Positions 60,945 through 64,000 of a stretch of 64,000 nt of DNA are shown one piece after another. Origin of the DNA: Comamonadaceae bacterium 2PF (lineage in GTDB: Bacteria > Pseudomonadota > Gammaproteobacteria > Burkholderiales > Burkholderiaceae_C); contig SCMV01000001.1 of NCBI GenBank assembly GCA_005502875.1, forward strand, positions 186,001 through 250,000, in the 5' to 3' direction. The notes under the pieces are model-generated. The model searched no databases, was not told where the DNA came from, and worked only from the letters and a program-made list of their open reading frames with translations. The translations under genes and the position numbers were made by a program. Numbering within the stretch: position 1 is the first letter of the stretch; the number at the start of each line of letters is the position of its first letter.

Positions 60945-61562
60945 TCAGCCTCGGCGACGTTGGCGCAGGGCGCCGATGCCAAGCAGACCCAGCGCAGCCA
61001 TGCCCCAGGCCTCGGGCTCAGGCACCGCTGGCGCCAGGTGCAGGTGCAGCTTGATGGCGTCGCGCACCGGGTCACCCATGCCCGTCATGGCGTGGTGGTG
61101 GTACATCGACTCGTTGAGGTTCACCGACACGGTGCTGGCCGTGAAGCTCAGCGCGTTGGCCGGATCGAAGCCCTCGATCAAGTTGCCCTGCACGTTCGGC
61201 ACATAGGTCGTGTTGGTCACGATGGCGTCTTCGATCTCCAGGGGCACGTTGCTCACGCGAAAGCCTTGCATCGCAAACGTGCCGACGTTCATGAAGTCGT
61301 CGTTGCCGACGTAGGTCAGGGCGATGTCGCCGCCACTGAAATCGATGTCCCAGCGGATGTCCTTGGTGCTGCTGAGCGACCAGCCGCTGACTTCAAGTCC
61401 GCTGCCAACGGTGACCGTGCGGCTGCTCAGCGCCGTGAAGCCCGAGCCGAAGTCGATGCCGTACTCGATGAGCAGGGTCTCGCCATCGAGGCTGCCGTGG
61501 GCGCTGGCGATGCTGGCGCAGGCGCCGAGGGTGAGGGCGAGGAGGGTGTTGCGAAGTTTCAT
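60945..61562 (-). CDS. PEP-CTERM protein in copper operon, predicted N-terminal histidine
   Basis: 205 residues. AGGA is 7 nt before MKLRN at 61562; an ATG two codons earlier is too close to it. Signal cleavage after IASA would leave HGSLDGETLL, with His22 as first residue. A Met/His cluster SMYHHHAMTGM and KLHLHL lie before the sorting tail (VPEPEAWGMAALGLLGIGALRQRRRG). It sits between another PEP-CTERM gene and the copper receptor. Copper binding on the cell surface is inferred, not shown. The family is not recognised. Confidence 0.78.
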   Translation of the reverse strand: MKLRNTLLALTLGACASIASAHGSLDGETLLIEYGIDFGSGFTALSSRTVTVGSGLEVSGWSLSSTKDIRWDIDFSGGDIALTYVGNDDFMNVGTFAMQGFRVSNVPLEIEDAIVTNTTYVPNVQGNLIEGFDPANALSFTASTVSVNLNESMYHHHAMTGMGDPVRDAIKLHLHLAPAVPEPEAWGMAALGLLGIGALRQRRRG

Positions 61563-61583
61563 GGTCATGTCCTGATGAGGTGT

Positions 61584-62351
61584 TCAGCGTGCGGTGCGAC
61601 GGCGGGCCATCCAGCCCAAGGCCAATGCGCCCGCGAAAGCAAGGCCGACGGATGAAGGCTCGGGCACGGCCGAAACCGACAGCGTGGCGCTGAGCCCGAA
61701 GTTGCCGGTGTTGCCAGGCACGCCCGCGTTCTGCGCGTCGTAGACGTTGCCGCCAATGACGATGGAGTACGTGCCAGCGGCCAGCCGGAAGGTGGCCGAG
61801 GTCAAGCCATCGGCGCTGCCGTCACCCAAGGCGCCGACGCCATCGGCGCTGTGGCCGACATGGACCAGGTCCCCCAGCACGCCGGCGTCGTTGCCGATCT
61901 TGAAATCGCCCAGGGCGTTCCAGACGCCTTCGACGGCGGAGGGCAACGTGGCGCGCCAGGCCATCGACGATGGCGATGTGTCGTAAGACAGCGAGGACAC
62001 GCCTTCGGCGTCAACGGTGATGGGCGCCAGGCCCTGGTAGACAGAGAAGGCCGGCACCAGCCCACCGACCGAGGTGCTGGTGGCGTTCGCCTTGGCCGCG
62101 GCGGTGATGGTGACATCGGCGGCGTTGGCGAGCGTGAACTTGAACCAGCGTGCCTTGTGGCTGTCACCCCAATCGGCATCGGCGGCATCGGCCCAGCCGA
62201 AGTTGCCTGAGATGGCCTGGTTGGCGATGGTGAGGCTGGCGTCGGTCAGACCTGTGAACGAGCCGAAGTCGCGGCCCGTGTAGGAAACGTGAGACCAGGC
62301 GGGTGCGCAGGCGAGCGCGACCACGCCCGCGATGAAAGCGGTGCGGAACAT
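61584..62351 (-). CDS. PEP-CTERM protein in copper operon, predicted N-terminal histidine
   Basis: 255 residues. GGAG 7 nt before the ATG. Signal cleavage after APAWS would leave HVSYTGRDFG, so the mature N-terminus is His21. Other His are in DSHKARW and DLVHVGHSADG. The tail VPEPSSVGLAFAGALALGWMARRRTAR is a PEP-CTERM sorting signal. The central domain is beta-rich and unknown to me. Cotranscribed with the following PEP-CTERM and OprC-like genes. Confidence 0.78.
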   Translation of the reverse strand: MFRTAFIAGVVALACAPAWSHVSYTGRDFGSFTGLTDASLTIANQAISGNFGWADAADADWGDSHKARWFKFTLANAADVTITAAAKANATSTSVGGLVPAFSVYQGLAPITVDAEGVSSLSYDTSPSSMAWRATLPSAVEGVWNALGDFKIGNDAGVLGDLVHVGHSADGVGALGDGSADGLTSATFRLAAGTYSIVIGGNVYDAQNAGVPGNTGNFGLSATLSVSAVPEPSSVGLAFAGALALGWMARRRTAR

Positions 62352-62443
62352 GTGAGGACTCCAGGCGCGAGCCGACTCAGGCCCGTTTTCGGGCGAGCTT
62401 CAAGCCGACAAGCGACGATGAAAAAGGAAGGGTGGGAAAAGGC

Positions 62444-62833
62444 TCAGGCCGCAGCAGGAGGCGCGCGAGCGAGCGCAGGCGACCACGCCGCGAGCGGGCG
62501 GGGCGCATGCAGGAACAGCCAGGGCACGGCCTGGGGTTCCGAGGTCAGCGTGAGAACGGTCACCGCCACAGGTGGCAGGCCCATGTCGTGCGCTTGCAGG
62601 AAGCAGGCCGGGCAGTGCGATTGCGCGTGCAGGCCGCCTTGGTCCGTGGGCTGGTCATGCGTGGCTTGACCCACCGCGACCCAGCGTGTGCCCGTGTTGG
62701 AGCACACCGCCACCCAGGCCAGCCCCGCGTTGCGCTGAACCAGCATCCATTGGGAGATGGCCGGGGCAAGCGCCATCGCGAGGACCGCCAGGGCGGCGAT
62801 CCAGGTGATGCGACGGCGGATGGACGAGGACAT
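62444..62833 (-). CDS. DUF2946-family membrane-anchored protein, first gene of copper operon
   Basis: 129 residues. An N-terminal hydrophobic helix (RRITWIAALAVLAMALAPAIS), then a Cys pair in SHCPACFLQAHDM, the DUF2946 signature. Family members go with copper or other metal genes; the function is not known. It starts almost at the predicted transcription start, so it may be leaderless. Confidence 0.8.
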   Translation of the reverse strand: MSSSIRRRITWIAALAVLAMALAPAISQWMLVQRNAGLAWVAVCSNTGTRWVAVGQATHDQPTDQGGLHAQSHCPACFLQAHDMGLPPVAVTVLTLTSEPQAVPWLFLHAPRPLAAWSPALARAPPAAA

Positions 62834-62841
62834 GGTGGGGG

Positions 62842-62869
62842 AGTGTAAATTTGTTCACGCACCTGTCAA
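62842..62869 (-). promoter_or_regulatory. Strong promoter of the copper-uptake operon
   Basis: On the minus strand a consensus -35 TTGACA (62864-62869) and -10 TACACT (62842-62847) with a 16-nt spacer. The predicted start is about 2 nt before the ATG at 62833, so the first gene would be leaderless. No metal-regulator site was recognised. Confidence 0.65.
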
Positions 62870-62930
62870 GTTGCGTGTCTCCCGCATGCACGTGTTCCAC
62901 ACGCAGCCGATGTGACGTGGGTCAAGCGAA

Positions 62931-64000
62931 TCAAAACGCCACCGCCAGGCTCACGCGCACCGTGCGCGGCTCGGCGGGGTGCGAGTGCAGGTCCGCCGTG
63001 GCCTGGCCGCTGGGCTCGCTCGCCAGGCGCGACTCGTAGAAGTAGTCGATGTCACTCACCTTGCGATCGAAGAGGTTGAAGACATCGACCCACACCTGCA
63101 CGTCGGGCGTGAGTTTCCTGCCCAGGCGCGCGTAGGCCAGGGTGGTGCCCTTGGAGCGCACGCTGCCGTCTTCGATCAGGTCGCGCGGTCCGAAGTGGCG
63201 CAGCTGCAATTGCGCCGTCCAGGGGCCTTTGTCGTCGTAGCTCAGGCCGACCGATGCCACGCGCTCGACCGCGCCGGGCACGCGGCGGCCCGCGTTGGGC
63301 GCATCACCCTGGTCCTGGCGGAAACGCGCCTTCGACCAGGCCACGTCGGCGTCCACCCACCAGCCGGGCGCGGGCTGCCAGTGCTGGCCGATCTCGATGC
63401 CTCGGCGGCGTGAAGCGCCGCTGGCCTCGGTCTCGCCGGCGTCGCCCACGAACACCAGCTCGGAGTCGAGGTTGAGCTGCCACAGCGCGACGGTGGTGTG
63501 CCAGCCGGGCAGCCACTCGCCACGCAGGCCGAGCTCGTGGCCACGCGTGCGCACCAGCGGGTCGGCGCGGCCGATGGCATCGCGGCTGCTGGTGTCGGGG
63601 TTGGCCTTGGCCGTCAGGCGCGAGGTCATGCCGCGCGCGTCGTTGCTGTGAAAGCCCCAGCCGGTGTTGGCGAAGAACTCGGTGTTGGCCCAAGGGCCGA
63701 ACACCAGCGAGAGCTTGGGGCTGGGGGCCACGTCGCTGCGCTGTCCGCTGTTGTCGGCGACGCTGCTGTCCACGTCGACCGAGACGCGGTCAACGCGCAG
63801 GCCGGCGACGCTGCGCAGCCAGGGCAGCCAGCGCGTTTCGCTCTGACCATGCAGGCCGACGCTGGTCTGGCGCACACGGCTTTGCTGGATCACGTCTCGG
63901 CGCTCGCCGCCCACGGCGGTGTACAGGCCCACCGGGTCCAGTCGGTCGTGGCGCCATTGCAGGCCCAGGCTGTGGCGGCTTTCCAGGCCCGCCAGCGGTG
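62931..64000 (-). CDS. TonB-dependent receptor, C-terminal part (5' end outside window)
   Basis: The frame is open to the right edge; 355 residues of the barrel are seen. Strands alternate as in TonB receptors and it ends in EPRTVRVSLAVAF. VWVDVFNLFDRKVSDIDYFYESRL is a typical near-terminal stretch. It is upstream of the copper operon on the same strand, 97 bp before its promoter, so it is separately placed. Substrate unknown; iron-siderophore and metal types share this end. Confidence 0.85.
   Translation of the reverse strand, partial: PLAGLESRHSLGLQWRHDRLDPVGLYTAVGGERRDVIQQSRVRQTSVGLHGQSETRWLPWLRSVAGLRVDRVSVDVDSSVADNSGQRSDVAPSPKLSLVFGPWANTEFFANTGWGFHSNDARGMTSRLTAKANPDTSSRDAIGRADPLVRTRGHELGLRGEWLPGWHTTVALWQLNLDSELVFVGDAGETEASGASRRRGIEIGQHWQPAPGWWVDADVAWSKARFRQDQGDAPNAGRRVPGAVERVASVGLSYDDKGPWTAQLQLRHFGPRDLIEDGSVRSKGTTLAYARLGRKLTPDVQVWVDVFNLFDRKVSDIDYFYESRLASEPSGQATADLHSHPAEPRTVRVSLAVAF

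Overview
The window is very GC-rich, densely coded DNA, most consistent with a betaproteobacterium of the order Burkholderiales, perhaps the Leptothrix/Ideonella/Roseateles side. This is inferred from polyhydroxyalkanoate genes, four PEP-CTERM (exosortase-sorted) proteins, a czcICBA-type metal efflux cluster, a cobalamin riboswitch and TACAAT-type -10 boxes lying very close to start codons. No tRNA, rRNA, insertion sequence, prophage or CRISPR array was found. Intergenic spaces are short and many genes overlap by 4 bases.

Left part (1-12.4 kb): a two-partner secretion system, consisting of the 3' 10.6 kb of a giant filamentous adhesin (TpsA) and its outer-membrane transporter (TpsB). Then (12.4-25.8 kb): a chemotaxis receptor, an AmpG-like MFS permease, a secreted M48 protease, a phaC-fabI-phaJ polyester operon, a coupled pair encoding a PhoU/DUF47-like protein and a pyruvate phosphate dikinase that lacks its PEP domain, and a MocR regulator divergent from a DUF2917 gene.

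Middle (25.8-39.6 kb): a TetR-controlled fumarylacetoacetate hydrolase/metallo-beta-lactamase operon with clear tandem operators, a second metallo-hydrolase, an AraC regulator divergent from a hydrolase/SDR pair, a beta-barrel protein with a small periplasmic binding-like protein divergent from a diguanylate cyclase, a desaturase with another AraC regulator, and a chromate transporter. Next (39.6-48.7 kb): heavy-metal efflux (czcICBA order), an SDR, a third AraC regulator and a chalcone-isomerase-like exported protein.

Right part (48.9-64 kb): glycerol catabolism (glpK, glpR, glpD) with a monoacylglycerol-lipase-like gene overlapping glpD. Two metal/cofactor uptake operons then meet tail to tail. 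One is headed by a cobalamin riboswitch and encodes two PEP-CTERM proteins (one DUF4465) and a TonB receptor. The other has a strong near-leaderless promoter and encodes a DUF2946 protein, two PEP-CTERM proteins predicted to begin with histidine after signal cleavage, an OprC-like copper receptor and a PCu(A)C copper chaperone. The shared plan of TonB receptor plus exosortase-anchored surface proteins is the most interesting feature of the window. A further TonB receptor is cut by the right edge.
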